From Sphaerotilus microaerophilus (GTDB lineage: Bacteria; Pseudomonadota; Gammaproteobacteria; Burkholderiales; Burkholderiaceae_C), in assembly GCF_023734135.1 (NCBI RefSeq), contig NZ_AP025730.1, positions 3,968,001-4,032,000 on the forward strand: 64,000 nucleotides of DNA. Reading direction: 5' to 3'. Below, piece by piece: positions 45,099-54,109 of this stretch. Made by a program: the position numbers and the translations under genes. The notes under the pieces were generated by a model. The model did not search any database. It was not told the origin of the DNA and was given only the letters and a program-made list of their open reading frames with translations. The stretch's first letter is position 1. Every line of letters starts with the position of its first letter.

Positions 45099-46212
45099 CT
45101 AAGACAGAAAATAATTTAATTCACAAAATGTAGGGGCAATCTGGATGGCGAAAAAATCCTGAAACCAGAGCAGGCAGATCTTGTAGTCGCAGTAGCGCCC
45201 GCTCGATCAAACTGCGCAGGCTGGCTTTGTCTGTCGGCTTTTGCTTTGATACTCGCTCCTTGACGTTCTTCCAGACCTGCTCGTCAGGGTTGAGTTGTGG
45301 AGAGTATGGCGGCAGGTAGTGGAGTCGAAGCAGTCCATCGGTTGAATTGACATATTCTTGAACAATTCCGGCTTTGTGAATACTGTGACCATCGACGACG
45401 AGAATGACCTTCTGAGTCCGGTCGGTCATCAATTGGCGCAGGAACTTCACGAAGACCTCGGCCGTTGTGCGTCCCTCGTGGAGCATGAAATGCAGTTGTC
45501 CATTGGCACTGACCGCAGAAATCATCTGCACCGACACACGCTTGCCCGTCGAGCGCACCACAGGTGTTTGTCCCTGGGGTGCCCACGTGGTACCGGCGTG
45601 GTAGTCCGAGCGCATGCCAGCCTCGTCAGCGAACAGGATCTGTGCACCCAGCACCTTGGCGGTGGCCTGGAGCTGCGGCCAGTCAGACGCCCACCATTGC
45701 GACACCAGCACGGGGTCTTGTTCATAGGCGCGATGCACCGGACGCTGCGTAGTGAAGCCCAGCAGGCGCATCGCCTTGCTCAGCGTAGGCAGGCTCAATT
45801 TCATGCCGAACTGGCGCTCGATGAGTGCGCCAATCATGGAAAGTGTCCACAGCCCGAACTCGAACTTCAGTTGGTCGGGCGTGTTGTCACGAACCGTATC
45901 GGCAATCCACCGAAGTTGCTCTTCATTGAGTTTGAGCGGGCGCCCGGCTCCGCTTTTGGCTGCCAGCGCATTTTGCCCGCCCTCACTGAAGGCGGCGACC
46001 CATTTGTAGACGGCACGACTCGTCACGCCGAACAAACGCGCCACATCCGCCGCAGCAAACCCTTCCCGCATCATCTTGACACCCTGCATTCGATTCCACT
46101 GCTGCTCCATTCGGCGCGAGGTAAAAACAGGACGGGGAGGCAGTTTGTGCTTCATGGTGCATATTATATATGAACACAAACTCAATTAGAACTAAATTTC
46201 TTTATTTCTTAG
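45099..46212 (-). mobile_element. IS630-family element, 1114 bp
   Basis: Imperfect inverted repeats of about 24 bp begin CTAAGA at 45099 and, on the other strand, at 46212; with the flanking TA included, 21 of 26 positions agree. It is bounded by TA on both sides (45097-45098 and 46213-46214), the target duplication expected for IS630. One transposase gene fills it. Confidence 0.92.
45121..46155 (-). CDS. IS630-family transposase
   Basis: 344 residues, intact. An N-terminal helix-turn-helix (FAAADVARLFGVTSRAVYKWVAAF) is followed by a linker and the DDE domain: Asp in ILFADEAGMR, Asp in ILVVDGHSIHKAG, Glu in YSPQLNPDEQVWKNVK. It is encoded in a single frame without programmed frameshifting. 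The ATG at 46155 is 57 bp inside the right inverted repeat. Confidence 0.96.
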   Translation of the reverse strand: MKHKLPPRPVFTSRRMEQQWNRMQGVKMMREGFAAADVARLFGVTSRAVYKWVAAFSEGGQNALAAKSGAGRPLKLNEEQLRWIADTVRDNTPDQLKFEFGLWTLSMIGALIERQFGMKLSLPTLSKAMRLLGFTTQRPVHRAYEQDPVLVSQWWASDWPQLQATAKVLGAQILFADEAGMRSDYHAGTTWAPQGQTPVVRSTGKRVSVQMISAVSANGQLHFMLHEGRTTAEVFVKFLRQLMTDRTQKVILVVDGHSIHKAGIVQEYVNSTDGLLRLHYLPPYSPQLNPDEQVWKNVKERVSKQKPTDKASLRSLIERALLRLQDLPALVSGFFRHPDCPYIL

Positions 46213-46354
46213 TAAATCGCGTGACACCTGTCGCAGGCTCGCCACCTTCCTGCGCCGCGGATCATCGGGTGTTAAGAAACCTCAAAAAGAATGCCGCTCG
46301 TCCGGGCCAGACTGCCCAGGATGCAACCAGCAGGTCATTTGGAAATAGAGCGAC

Positions 46355-46897
46355 ATGAATGTGAATCGTGAATGGGTGACTCCGATCACCATGGGGGCCT
46401 TCGCACTGATGGCCGTGACGGGCGTGCTGATGTTCTTCGGGCTGCGGCCAGGCTTGATCGTGCCTGCGCACGAGTGGCTGAGCTGGGCCTTCCTGATCGG
46501 CGTCGTGGGCCACGTGACCGCCAACTTCCTGGGCTTCAAGCGCCACCTGAACTCGCGCCGCGCGCTGATGATCGTGGGCGGCTTCGTGGCGGTGCTCGTC
46601 CTGGCAATGGCCGCGGCGAAGTTCATCCCCAAGAAGGCTGAGAAGGAGCCCGGTTGGGCCACGCCGGTGCGTGCGTTGGCGACGGCGCCGCTGCCGGTGC
46701 TGGCCCAGGTGGCCCGGGTCAGCAACGATGAGTTGAAGTCCCGCATCCAGGCCGCGGGTGTCACGGCCCCGGTGAGCGACACGACGACGGTCGCCGACCT
46801 CGCCGGCGCGGACTACGAGCAGCAGAAGAACCTGCTGCGCAAGGTGCTGGGTTCCCAGCAGGCCGCCTCCGGTGACAAGGAAGAGCACAAGCCCTGA
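46355..46897 (+). CDS. DUF4405 membrane protein
   Basis: 180 residues. The N-terminal half has three hydrophobic helices with the DUF4405 pattern: REWVTPITMGAFALMAVTGVLMFF, HEWLSWAFLIGVVGHVTANFLGFKRH. The paired histidines in the helices resemble a di-haem b-type cytochrome arrangement. The C-terminal ~90 residues are soluble, with repeated Ala/Val and no known domain. Helices are inner-membrane. The upstream 140 bp was separated from its original neighbour by the IS630 insertion. Confidence 0.85.
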   Translation: MNVNREWVTPITMGAFALMAVTGVLMFFGLRPGLIVPAHEWLSWAFLIGVVGHVTANFLGFKRHLNSRRALMIVGGFVAVLVLAMAAAKFIPKKAEKEPGWATPVRALATAPLPVLAQVARVSNDELKSRIQAAGVTAPVSDTTTVADLAGADYEQQKNLLRKVLGSQQAASGDKEEHKP

Positions 46898-46981
46898 CGT
46901 TGCGTCTCGGCCAGCGTGAACCCGCCCGGGTGCGGCTGAACCAGTGGATGGGCGAGCGGCTCTGGGACAATGTGGGCTGAT

Positions 46982-47004
46982 GGCCGGCGCAAGCCGGCCT
47001 TTTC
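46982..47004 (+). terminator. Rho-independent terminator after the DUF4405 gene
   Basis: GGCCGGC-GCAA-GCCGGCC, 7-bp stem, followed by TTTT. Only 20 bp before the serB ATG, so it may also influence serB expression. Confidence 0.8.
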
Positions 47005-47023
47005 GTGCCACATCGCCACCACC

Positions 47024-47734
47024 ATGACTCCCATCGAATTCGCGCCCGGCCTCGTCATCCGCGGCTTCACCCCTCCCCTGCGCCTGGCCGACTTCGGGCT
47101 GATCGCGTTCGACATGGATTCGACGCTGATCAACATCGAGTGCGTTGACGAGATCGCCGACGCCGCTGGCCGCAAGGCCGAGGTGGCAGCCATCACGGCT
47201 GCGGCGATGCGCGGCGAAATTGCCGACTACAAGGAAAGCCTGCGCCAGCGCGTGGCGCTGCTGGCCGGTGTGCCGGCCACGGCGCTGGAGGAGGTCTACA
47301 ACCGGCGCCTGCAGCTCAACCCAGGCGCCGAGGCGCTGGTGCACGCCTGCCGGGAGGCCGGGCTGAAGACCTTGCTGGTCTCGGGCGGCTTCACCTTCTT
47401 CACCGACCGGATCTGCGAGCGCCTGGGCATCGACTTCAGCCGCAGCAACCAGCTGGAAATCGTCGATGACCTGCTCACCGGCCGCATGGTCGACCAGGGC
47501 TGGGGCGACATCTGCGATGGCGAGGAGAAGCGTCGCATGCTGCTGGACACCTGCGCGGAACTGGGCATCGAGCCGCGCGAGGCCATCGCGATGGGCGACG
47601 GCGCCAACGACCTGCCGATGATGGGCGTGGCCGGGCTGTCGGTGGCGCACCACGCCAAGCCGCGCGTGCGGGAGCACGCGATGGTGGCGATCGACGAGGG
47701 CGGCCTGGACCGCCTGCTCGAAGTCCTGCGCTGA
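47024..47734 (+). CDS. serB: Phosphoserine phosphatase SerB
   Basis: 236 residues. HAD-fold motifs: nucleophile D30 and acid D32 in IAFDMDSTLIN, substrate residues ECVDEIAD, Ser/Thr motif LVSGGFTFF, and GDGANDLPMM. It lacks the N-terminal ACT domain of E. coli SerB, as is common in Betaproteobacteria. It makes L-serine from phosphoserine. The ATG at 47024 is chosen by homology; upstream in-frame sequence lies in the terminator. Confidence 0.95.
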   Translation: MTPIEFAPGLVIRGFTPPLRLADFGLIAFDMDSTLINIECVDEIADAAGRKAEVAAITAAAMRGEIADYKESLRQRVALLAGVPATALEEVYNRRLQLNPGAEALVHACREAGLKTLLVSGGFTFFTDRICERLGIDFSRSNQLEIVDDLLTGRMVDQGWGDICDGEEKRRMLLDTCAELGIEPREAIAMGDGANDLPMMGVAGLSVAHHAKPRVREHAMVAIDEGGLDRLLEVLR

Positions 47735-47740
47735 GCCCGC

Positions 47741-47758
47741 GCCGGGTCAACCCCCGGC
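47741..47758. terminator. Hairpin between serB and the HDOD gene
   Basis: GCCGGG-TCAACC-CCCGGC in the 39-bp gap between convergent genes; no T-run. Confidence 0.45.
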
Positions 47759-47773
47759 GTCAGGAACACCGCA

Positions 47774-48673
47774 TCAAAAACACAACTCCAGCTGGGCCTG
47801 CACCTCGTCGGCCCAGGACTCGGCCTGGTGCGGCGTCAACTCCAGCGCCAGCAGGGCGGCCATGCCGCCGCGCTGCCACTCGGCGTGGCGATTCAGCCCA
47901 TGGTGGCGCTGGATGATGCGCTCGGCCAGCAGCGCCAGCGCCACCAGCACCTGCACGCGCTGCGGCACCACGCTGCTGCCCAGGCAGCGGTAGTCGTGGT
48001 GCAGCGCGACGGCCTGCACGATCTCATCGCTGAGTCCCCAGGAGCCCGCCATCGAGGCCCCCACCAGCGCATGGTGCGTGCCGTGCCGACCCTGCTCCAC
48101 CTCGGTGAAGGGCCGGTGGCCCAGGTTGGCCTCGGCCAGCGTGACGCGGTAGCTGGGCTGCTCGAAACGCTGCAGCAGCACCGGGATGCCGATGTCGCAG
48201 AACAGGCCGAAGCTGTGCGCCAGGTCCGGCTCGACCTGGCCATGCTGGCGTGCCAGCCAGGCGATCGCGATGCTGCGGCGCTGCGCCACATCCCAGAAGC
48301 GCTCCAGCGACGGCCCCTGGCAGGGCAGCACGCGGCGCAGCACCAGCGCGCTGAGGATGGCGAGGCAACGGCAGGCGCCCAGGCGCTCGAAGGCGATGCG
48401 CACCGTGCCGATGGGCTGCGGCAGCCCCAGCCAGGGCGCGTTGGCGATCTTGACCAGCGCCGCCGAGACGGCCACGTCGGAGGTGGCCACCTGCACCAGC
48501 GCGTCCAACCGAGGGCGCTCGCTGCTCAGCTCCGCATGCAGGCGCTCCAGCAGATCCGGGCGAGGCGGGATGCCGATGTCCTTCACCAGCCCGGCCAGCA
48601 GGGCCGGGTCCAGGGCGTTGGCGTAAGAAGCGGCGAAGGCAGAGACAGACGAGGTGGCGGCGGGCGCGGGCAT
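47774..48673 (-). CDS. HDOD-domain signalling protein
   Basis: 299 residues, one HDOD domain covering most of the length (LVKDIGIPPRPDLLERLHAEL; VSAALVKIANAPWLGLPQPIGTVRIAFERLG; GLFCDIGIPVLL). The catalytic HD pair of HD-GYP enzymes is absent, as is usual for HDOD proteins, which act as non-enzymatic regulators in c-di-GMP and stress pathways. No receiver or GGDEF/EAL domain is attached. The input and partner are unknown. Confidence 0.9.
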   Translation of the reverse strand: MPAPAATSSVSAFAASYANALDPALLAGLVKDIGIPPRPDLLERLHAELSSERPRLDALVQVATSDVAVSAALVKIANAPWLGLPQPIGTVRIAFERLGACRCLAILSALVLRRVLPCQGPSLERFWDVAQRRSIAIAWLARQHGQVEPDLAHSFGLFCDIGIPVLLQRFEQPSYRVTLAEANLGHRPFTEVEQGRHGTHHALVGASMAGSWGLSDEIVQAVALHHDYRCLGSSVVPQRVQVLVALALLAERIIQRHHGLNRHAEWQRGGMAALLALELTPHQAESWADEVQAQLELCF

Positions 48674-48749
48674 GGCCTGTTTTCGGCACCGCCCCCTTCA
48701 TCTGTAGGGGCTCAGGCGCGGCACGGGCCGCCTTCCCCCTCAAGCGAGG

Positions 48750-49265
48750 TCATTGCGCCGGCTGGGGCAGGATGACGATGCCGTCGGCATCGGCGCACAG
48801 CCAGTCGCCCGGGCGCACCCACACGCCCTGCACCTGCACCGGCACATCGACCAGCCCGGCCTGCCGGCGGTCGGTGGGCAGCGGCATTGCCGCCAGGGCG
48901 CGGATGCCCACGTCGCAGGCGGCCAGCTCGGCCACGTCACGCACGCAGCCGTCCACCACCACACCGGCCCAGCCGTTGCGCGCGGCTGCCGCGCCGATGT
49001 TGCCGCCGACCAGGGCGCGGCGCAGCGAACCGGCACCATCGACCACCAGCACCCGGCCCTCGCCAGGGCCTTCCAGCAGCGCCTTCACCGAGGTGTTGTC
49101 CTCGAAACACTTGACGGTGAACACCCGACCCGCGAAGGCCGCACGGCCACCAAATTCGCGGAACACCGGCGGCAGGACGCGGAAGGTGCCGTCGGTACTG
49201 GCCTTGTGCCGATCGCACAGGTCGCAGGTGGCGGGCACGGGGTGGGCGGGGGCGGCAGCGCTCAT
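48750..49265 (-). CDS. RraA-family protein (RNase E regulator / aldolase-like)
   Basis: 171 residues from the ATG at 49265. The RraA fold motifs are present: [57 protein letters not shown] and a C-terminal [13 protein letters not shown]. RraA inhibits RNase E in E. coli, while close relatives are 4-hydroxy-4-methyl-2-oxoglutarate/oxaloacetate aldolases; the R...D residues for aldolase activity (GCVRD) are present, so either function is possible. Confidence 0.9.
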   Translation of the reverse strand: MSAAAPAHPVPATCDLCDRHKASTDGTFRVLPPVFREFGGRAAFAGRVFTVKCFEDNTSVKALLEGPGEGRVLVVDGAGSLRRALVGGNIGAAAARNGWAGVVVDGCVRDVAELAACDVGIRALAAMPLPTDRRQAGLVDVPVQVQGVWVRPGDWLCADADGIVILPQPAQ

Positions 49266-49427
49266 CGGGTCTCTCGGCGGTTGGGGCGGAAGGTCGGCAG
49301 GACGGGGCGGTGACCAGCCCCGGTCGGCGACCATGATGCCGCACCGCGGACCGCCCGCCAGGGCAGGCCGACACGATGGCCACCCAGCCTGACACGGGGC
49401 TGGCGTCGCCGGCACCGCAGCGGCCGG

Positions 49428-49730
49428 TCAGGACCAGGCCATCACGGGTACCCAGGACTGCAAATGGCGGCCGTGAAAGCGCCGTGAGTTGACCCCATCG
49501 GCCAGCCGGTAGGCCAGCAGGCGGTCCGGCACGTGCTGCACATGGGCATAAGTTTCGCCCGCGCCGCCCGGAATGGGCACCAAGGCCACTTCCAGATCGG
49601 CCCAGACACCACGCAGGCGCACGCCGCAGCAGCCCAGGACAGAGGCCACGTCCTGAGCCGTGGTCTCGGCCGTGAAACCGAAGATGACCAGGGAGACATT
49701 GGCTGCGGGGGCATGCAGGTCGACGGACAT
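49428..49730 (-). CDS. Small hypothetical protein, possibly RRM-like fold
   Basis: 100 residues from the ATG at 49730 (a GTG six codons upstream is also possible). I do not recognise the family. The start VSLVIFGFTAETTAQDVASVLG and the later VWADLEVALVPIPGGAGETYAHVQ recall the beta-alpha-beta rhythm of RNA-recognition-motif or ferredoxin-like folds. No signal peptide or metal motif. Codon use is similar to neighbours. The RBS is weak. It stands alone between the RraA-like gene and dsbD. Confidence 0.55.
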   Translation of the reverse strand: MSVDLHAPAANVSLVIFGFTAETTAQDVASVLGCCGVRLRGVWADLEVALVPIPGGAGETYAHVQHVPDRLLAYRLADGVNSRRFHGRHLQSWVPVMAWS

Positions 49731-49861
49731 GGTGGCTTTCGCTGGCACAACAATCGGGCCAGGCCCGAGTGCACGAGGGAACCGCCCTCGCCCCTGTCCT
49801 ATCGACTGAAAACCCTCGTCCCTGAGGGGTCAGTATTTGCGCCAGGTCAACTCACAGGTTC

Positions 49862-51934
49862 TCAGTTCAGCGCGCGGATGCCTGCCGCGTCCAGGCTGCC
49901 CAGGAACTGGGCGACGTTCTGGAAGCCGATCACGCGCCGGTCGGCCAGCTCCTGCCCCGCCGGATCGAAGAACAGGATGGCTGGCGGCCCGAACAGGCCG
50001 AAGCGCTTGAGCAGGGCCTTGTCGTCGGCGTTGTTGGCCGTGACGTCCACCTGCAGCAGCAGCACGTTGGCCAGCCGCGAGCGCACCTGCGGGTCGCTGA
50101 AGGTGAACTGCTCGAACTCCTTGCAGGACACACACCAGTCGGCATAAAAGTCGAACATCACCGGCCGGCCGGCGCTGCGCACCGCGGCCTCCAGCTCGGC
50201 CAGGGTCTTGACGCGCTGAAACGCCAGCGCATGGCCCGCAGCGGCCGGCAAAGCCGCCCCTGGCGCGGCCGCCGCCACGCCGCCGCGCAGGTGCGCCAGC
50301 GGCTGCAGCAGGTCCCGCCCGCCCGACAGCAGGCCGACGATCTGCGCCGCGCCTGCCAGCGCCAGCGCCACACCCAGGGCCTTCGCGATGCGGCGCAGGC
50401 CCGCTGCGTCGTCAGGCAGGCGGTCGAAGGCGCGCAGCTGCACCGCGCAGCCCAGCGCCAGCACACCCCAGGCCGCCATCGCCACCCAGGCCGGCAGCAC
50501 TGGCGCGACCATCCACAGCGCCACCGCCAGCAGCAGCACGCCGAAGAAGCGCTTGACGCCTTCCATCCAGGCCCCGGCGCGCGGCAGCAGCGAGCCGGCC
50601 GAGAGCCCCAGCAGCAGCAGCGGCACGCTCATGCCGCAGGCCAGCGCGAACAGCGCTGCGCCGCCGAGCAGCACGTCGCGCGTCTGGCTGATGTAGACCA
50701 GCGCCCCGGCCAGCGGCGCCGCCACGCAGGGCCCGACGATCAGCGCCGACAGCCCGCCCATCAGGAACACGCCCGCGTAGCTGCCGCCCTGCAGTCGCCC
50801 CGAGGTCGCGGTGAGGCGGTTCTGCAGCGCCGAAGGCAGCTGCAACTCGTAGAAGCCGAACATCGACAGCGAGAAACCGACCAGCAGCAGCGCAAAGGCG
50901 CCGAGCACCCAGGGGTTCTGCAGCGCCGCGGCCAGGCCCTCGCCCGCCAGCCCGGCGGCCACGCCCATCGCGGTGTAGACCAGCGCCATGCCCAGCGAAT
51001 AGGCCAGCGACAGCACAAAACCCTTCGGCCGCGACACCGGCGCGCCCTGGCCGACGATGATCGACGACAGGATCGGCAGCATCGGCAGCACGCAGGGCGT
51101 GAAGGACAGCAGCAGGCCCGCCAGCAGGAAGACCCCCACCACCGTCCACAGGTTGCCCGAGCGCAGGGCGCCCTCGACACCGCCCGCGCCCGCGCCAGCG
51201 CCAGCTCCTGCCGAGGCCGGCGGCGCCTTGGCCGCCGGTGCCGGTGCAGCGGCCCCCGCCGAGGACGCCGCGGCGCCTGATCCAGCAGAGGCGGCCGAGG
51301 CGGCCAAGGCACCACCACCCGGCGCGCCCAGCGCCAGCGCCGGGCCCGCCGCCGGCTGCCAGGCCGCGCCGGCCTCGTCGGCCATCAGCGTGACCTGGCG
51401 CAGCGCGCCATCGGCCACCTGCACCTTCAGCACCTGCGGGCGCGGCGGGTAGCACAGGCCCTTGTCGGCGCAGCCCTGGCTGGTCACGGTGAGCTTGAAC
51501 TCGGCCGGCGCGGCCCGCACGGGCAGCGGGATGCGCAGGCCGTCGCGGAAGGTCTCGACCTCCTTCTGGAAGGTCTCGTCGAACTTCACCTTGCCCTTCG
51601 GATAGGCCGCCTCGCCCAGCTGCACGCCCGCGGGCGCCGCCTCGATGGCGAAGCGCTCGCGGTACATGTAGTAGCCCGGTGCAATCTCGTAGCTCAGCTC
51701 GATCGTCGCCGCATCGGCCACGCGGGCGGAGAGCTTGAAGGCCTGGTCGGGCTCCAGGAAGTCGTCCGCGGCGCGGGCCATCGCACCTGCCAGCAGCGCC
51801 CACAGCAGGACGAACAGCATCGCGAGCGGACGCAGCAACCGGCACACCCCGGGCTGGCCGGCGGCCAGCGGGCGGGGAGAAGGAGAAGGAGAAGAAGCCA
51901 AGGCGAAAGCAGACAGGACTGACATGGTGCTCAT
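49862..51934 (-). CDS. dsbD: Thiol:disulfide interchange protein DsbD
   Basis: 690 residues. N-terminal signal and periplasmic alpha domain with the active pair SQGCADKGLCYPP, an Ala/Gly-rich linker (about 205-255), eight transmembrane helices with FTPCVLPM and VGPCVAAP cysteines, and a C-terminal thioredoxin domain with WCVSCKEFE. It carries electrons from cytoplasmic thioredoxin to periplasmic substrates. The ATG at 51934 overlaps the apbE stop (ATGA). It should feed reductant to the TlpA-like protein and the cytochrome of the same cluster. Confidence 0.96.
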   Translation of the reverse strand: MSTMSVLSAFALASSPSPSPRPLAAGQPGVCRLLRPLAMLFVLLWALLAGAMARAADDFLEPDQAFKLSARVADAATIELSYEIAPGYYMYRERFAIEAAPAGVQLGEAAYPKGKVKFDETFQKEVETFRDGLRIPLPVRAAPAEFKLTVTSQGCADKGLCYPPRPQVLKVQVADGALRQVTLMADEAGAAWQPAAGPALALGAPGGGALAASAASAGSGAAASSAGAAAPAPAAKAPPASAGAGAGAGAGGVEGALRSGNLWTVVGVFLLAGLLLSFTPCVLPMLPILSSIIVGQGAPVSRPKGFVLSLAYSLGMALVYTAMGVAAGLAGEGLAAALQNPWVLGAFALLLVGFSLSMFGFYELQLPSALQNRLTATSGRLQGGSYAGVFLMGGLSALIVGPCVAAPLAGALVYISQTRDVLLGGAALFALACGMSVPLLLLGLSAGSLLPRAGAWMEGVKRFFGVLLLAVALWMVAPVLPAWVAMAAWGVLALGCAVQLRAFDRLPDDAAGLRRIAKALGVALALAGAAQIVGLLSGGRDLLQPLAHLRGGVAAAAPGAALPAAAGHALAFQRVKTLAELEAAVRSAGRPVMFDFYADWCVSCKEFEQFTFSDPQVRSRLANVLLLQVDVTANNADDKALLKRFGLFGPPAILFFDPAGQELADRRVIGFQNVAQFLGSLDAAGIRALN

Positions 51935-52896
51935 TGTGAAGGATCGACAACGCCGACCAGGGGGTCGACCCGGGTGACGCCGCCATGCGCGTCGACAGCC
52001 AGCCAGGACACACCCTGCTCGCGCAGGAAGGCCGGGGCGTCGGCCTCCTTCAGCATCGCGATGGTGGTCAGCGCCCCGGCCGCCAGGCAGGCCGGCGCCA
52101 GCACGCTGATGGCCTGCCAGTGCGACACCGGCCAGCCATGCCGGGGGTGCAGCAGGTGGCAGTAACGCCGGCCGTCAACGACCATGCTGCGCTCGTAGTC
52201 CCCGCTGGTGGCCAGCGCGCCCTGACTGACCGGCAGGCTGGCGATCACCCCGCCGGGCTCGCGCGGGTGGGCGATGGCGATGCGCCAGGGCGAGCCGTCC
52301 GGCCGGGGGCCGAGCACGCGCAGGTCGCCGCCCAGGTTGACAATGCCGCTGCGCGCGCCCAGGGCCAGCAGCAGGCCGGCCGCGCGGTCGGCGGCGTACT
52401 CCTTGCCAAAGCCGCCGAAGTCCAGCTGCATGCCCGGCCGAGGCAGCGCGATCGCTTCGCGCGACCAGGCCACCTCGCCCCAGCCGATCAGCGGCAGCAG
52501 GGCGTCCAGCTCCGCCTGCGAGGGCAGACGCTGGCTGCGGAAGTCCCAGGCCCGGCGCAGCACGCCGCTGGTGACGTCGAACAACCCGTCGCTGGCACGC
52601 CAGAGCTGGTCGGAAAAGCCAAGCAGGTCGGCCGTCTCGGCGTCCAGCGGCACCGGCTCGCCGCTGCCTGCCGCCGCATTGATGCGCGAGACGATGCTGT
52701 CGGCGCGGTAGCGGGAGTAGGTCGTCTCGATGCGCCGCACCTCGGCGATGGCCTGCTCGACCCAGGCCCGGGCGGTGGCCGCATCGACCCCGGCCAGGCG
52801 GATCTTGCAGACGCTGGCCATGCCGCTGAACTCGATGACCGTGTCACCGTCGGGCTCGACGGGTTCGCGCTGCATGCCCATGGCCTGGACCCCCAT
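51931..52896 (-). CDS. apbE: ApbE family FAD:protein FMN transferase, without signal peptide
   Basis: 321 residues from the ATG at 52896 (a GTG one codon upstream is possible). ApbE landmarks: ETTYSRYRADSIVSRIN, GLFDVTSG, FGGFGKEYAADRAAGLL, NLGGDLRVLG, and a later HLLHPRHGWPVSH with CLAAGALTTIAM. The enzyme attaches FMN to Thr/Ser of target proteins. Bacterial ApbE is normally an exported lipoprotein; here the N-terminus (MGVQAMGMQREPVEPDGDTV) shows neither signal peptide nor lipobox. The flanking genes encode exported proteins, so the compartment is a puzzle. It follows the DUF3570 gene by about 13 bp. Confidence 0.92.
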   Translation of the reverse strand: MGVQAMGMQREPVEPDGDTVIEFSGMASVCKIRLAGVDAATARAWVEQAIAEVRRIETTYSRYRADSIVSRINAAAGSGEPVPLDAETADLLGFSDQLWRASDGLFDVTSGVLRRAWDFRSQRLPSQAELDALLPLIGWGEVAWSREAIALPRPGMQLDFGGFGKEYAADRAAGLLLALGARSGIVNLGGDLRVLGPRPDGSPWRIAIAHPREPGGVIASLPVSQGALATSGDYERSMVVDGRRYCHLLHPRHGWPVSHWQAISVLAPACLAAGALTTIAMLKEADAPAFLREQGVSWLAVDAHGGVTRVDPLVGVVDPSQ

Positions 52897-52909
52897 CACC
52901 GGCTCCGCG

Positions 52910-54109
52910 TCAGAACGTCGAGCTCAGGCCGACCTGCAGCCAGTTGGCCGTGAAGGGCGCAATCCCCGGCGAGCCGTCGCCGCCCAGGCGCCAGCCGGAG
53001 CGCTGCTCGTAGCGCTCGAACTTCAGGTCGGCGCTCCAGCGCGGGCTGATCTTCCAGTCCAGCCGCGCACCCCAGGTCAGCGCGCCGAAGGCCGACAGGC
53101 GCTGGTCGTTGGTGTTATAGCGGGTCGATACCTCCTGGTCCGGATAGAACGGCAGCCCGGTCACTGGATTGATGGCGCTCGACGGATCGTAGTAAAACGA
53201 CGCCGCGCGCTGGGTGTGGTAACGCAGCAGCGGCGTCAACGTGAAGGCGCTGCCCAGCGGCTGCACCCAGGCCGCCTCGGTGGTGTGGGCCCGTACGCCG
53301 AAGCTGTCCTGGTAGAGCCGGTAGCTGCTGCGCAGCGTACCGGGCCAGTTCTCGCCCCGGTGGTTCCAGCGCAGCAGCAGTGCGCCGGTGTTGCGCTTGC
53401 GAGGGCGCTCGTCGTACATCTTGTACGGGTCGCTGAAGTAGCCGCGCCCGAAGCCCAGCGTCAGGTTGGCCTGCACCAGGTCCTGCGCGCTCCAGGCCTG
53501 CGTCACGCCGAGCAGCAGGTCGGTGGTGCGGCGCTTCTCGTTGACCTTGCGGTTGACCGGGTCGATGCGGTCGTTCGTGAAGCCCAGCCCGGTGTTCCAG
53601 CTGGTGTTGTTGTCTGCGCTGGAAAAGCGGGCATCCACCGACAGCGCCCGCGAGCGGTAGTCGTGCTCGTTCGACACCGACGCGGCCAGGCCGAGGGCGG
53701 AGCGCTCGAAGTAGCGCGTCACCTTCAGGTCGCCGGCGTTGCGCTTGTCGTGCATCACGCTGGCACCGGAGACGTCCGCGTAGTAGCGCGGCGAGGCACC
53801 GGAGACGTCGTCGTGCACGGCGGAACCTTCAAGCGACCAGTGCGCACCGATGGGCGCGAGCAGGTACAACGACGGTGCATCGACGGCGATGCGCTTCAGG
53901 CCCGGCTGGCTCTCGCGGTAGTTGAGGTACTTGAGCGCCACCACGCCCTGCTCGGGCGCCTGCTCGGCCATCGCGGTGGCAGGCACCACGGCTGCGATCA
54001 CGCCCGGCAGGGCCAGCGCAGCGGCCACGATGGAGCCGGCCAGACCGCGTACAGCGCGCGGGGCCGCATCGCTGCGGTCGAGTTCAACGTGCAGTTCAGT
54101 TGCAGCCAC
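52910..54109 (-). CDS. DUF3570 family protein (outer-membrane beta-barrel-like)
   Basis: 399 residues from a GTG at 54109 placed correctly after GGAGG; a GTG two codons upstream is also in frame. A hydrophobic segment (SIVAAALALPGVIAAVVPATAMA) reads as a signal peptide after a long charged leader. The mature part is rich in alternating aromatic/polar strands (LKVTRYFERSALGLAASVSNEHDYRS; LKFERYEQRSGW) and ends in Phe (LQVGLSSTF), as outer-membrane barrels do. The family function is unknown; it regularly travels with DUF4266, ApbE and thioredoxin-like genes. The start overlaps the end of the DUF4266 gene. Confidence 0.87.
   Translation of the reverse strand: MAATELHVELDRSDAAPRAVRGLAGSIVAAALALPGVIAAVVPATAMAEQAPEQGVVALKYLNYRESQPGLKRIAVDAPSLYLLAPIGAHWSLEGSAVHDDVSGASPRYYADVSGASVMHDKRNAGDLKVTRYFERSALGLAASVSNEHDYRSRALSVDARFSSADNNTSWNTGLGFTNDRIDPVNRKVNEKRRTTDLLLGVTQAWSAQDLVQANLTLGFGRGYFSDPYKMYDERPRKRNTGALLLRWNHRGENWPGTLRSSYRLYQDSFGVRAHTTEAAWVQPLGSAFTLTPLLRYHTQRAASFYYDPSSAINPVTGLPFYPDQEVSTRYNTNDQRLSAFGALTWGARLDWKISPRWSADLKFERYEQRSGWRLGGDGSPGIAPFTANWLQVGLSSTF

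Noticed and set aside
42565..46212. Composite transposon formed by the three ISs
   Set aside because: Each IS has its own intact target duplication, so they inserted singly; no cargo gene lies between matching copies.
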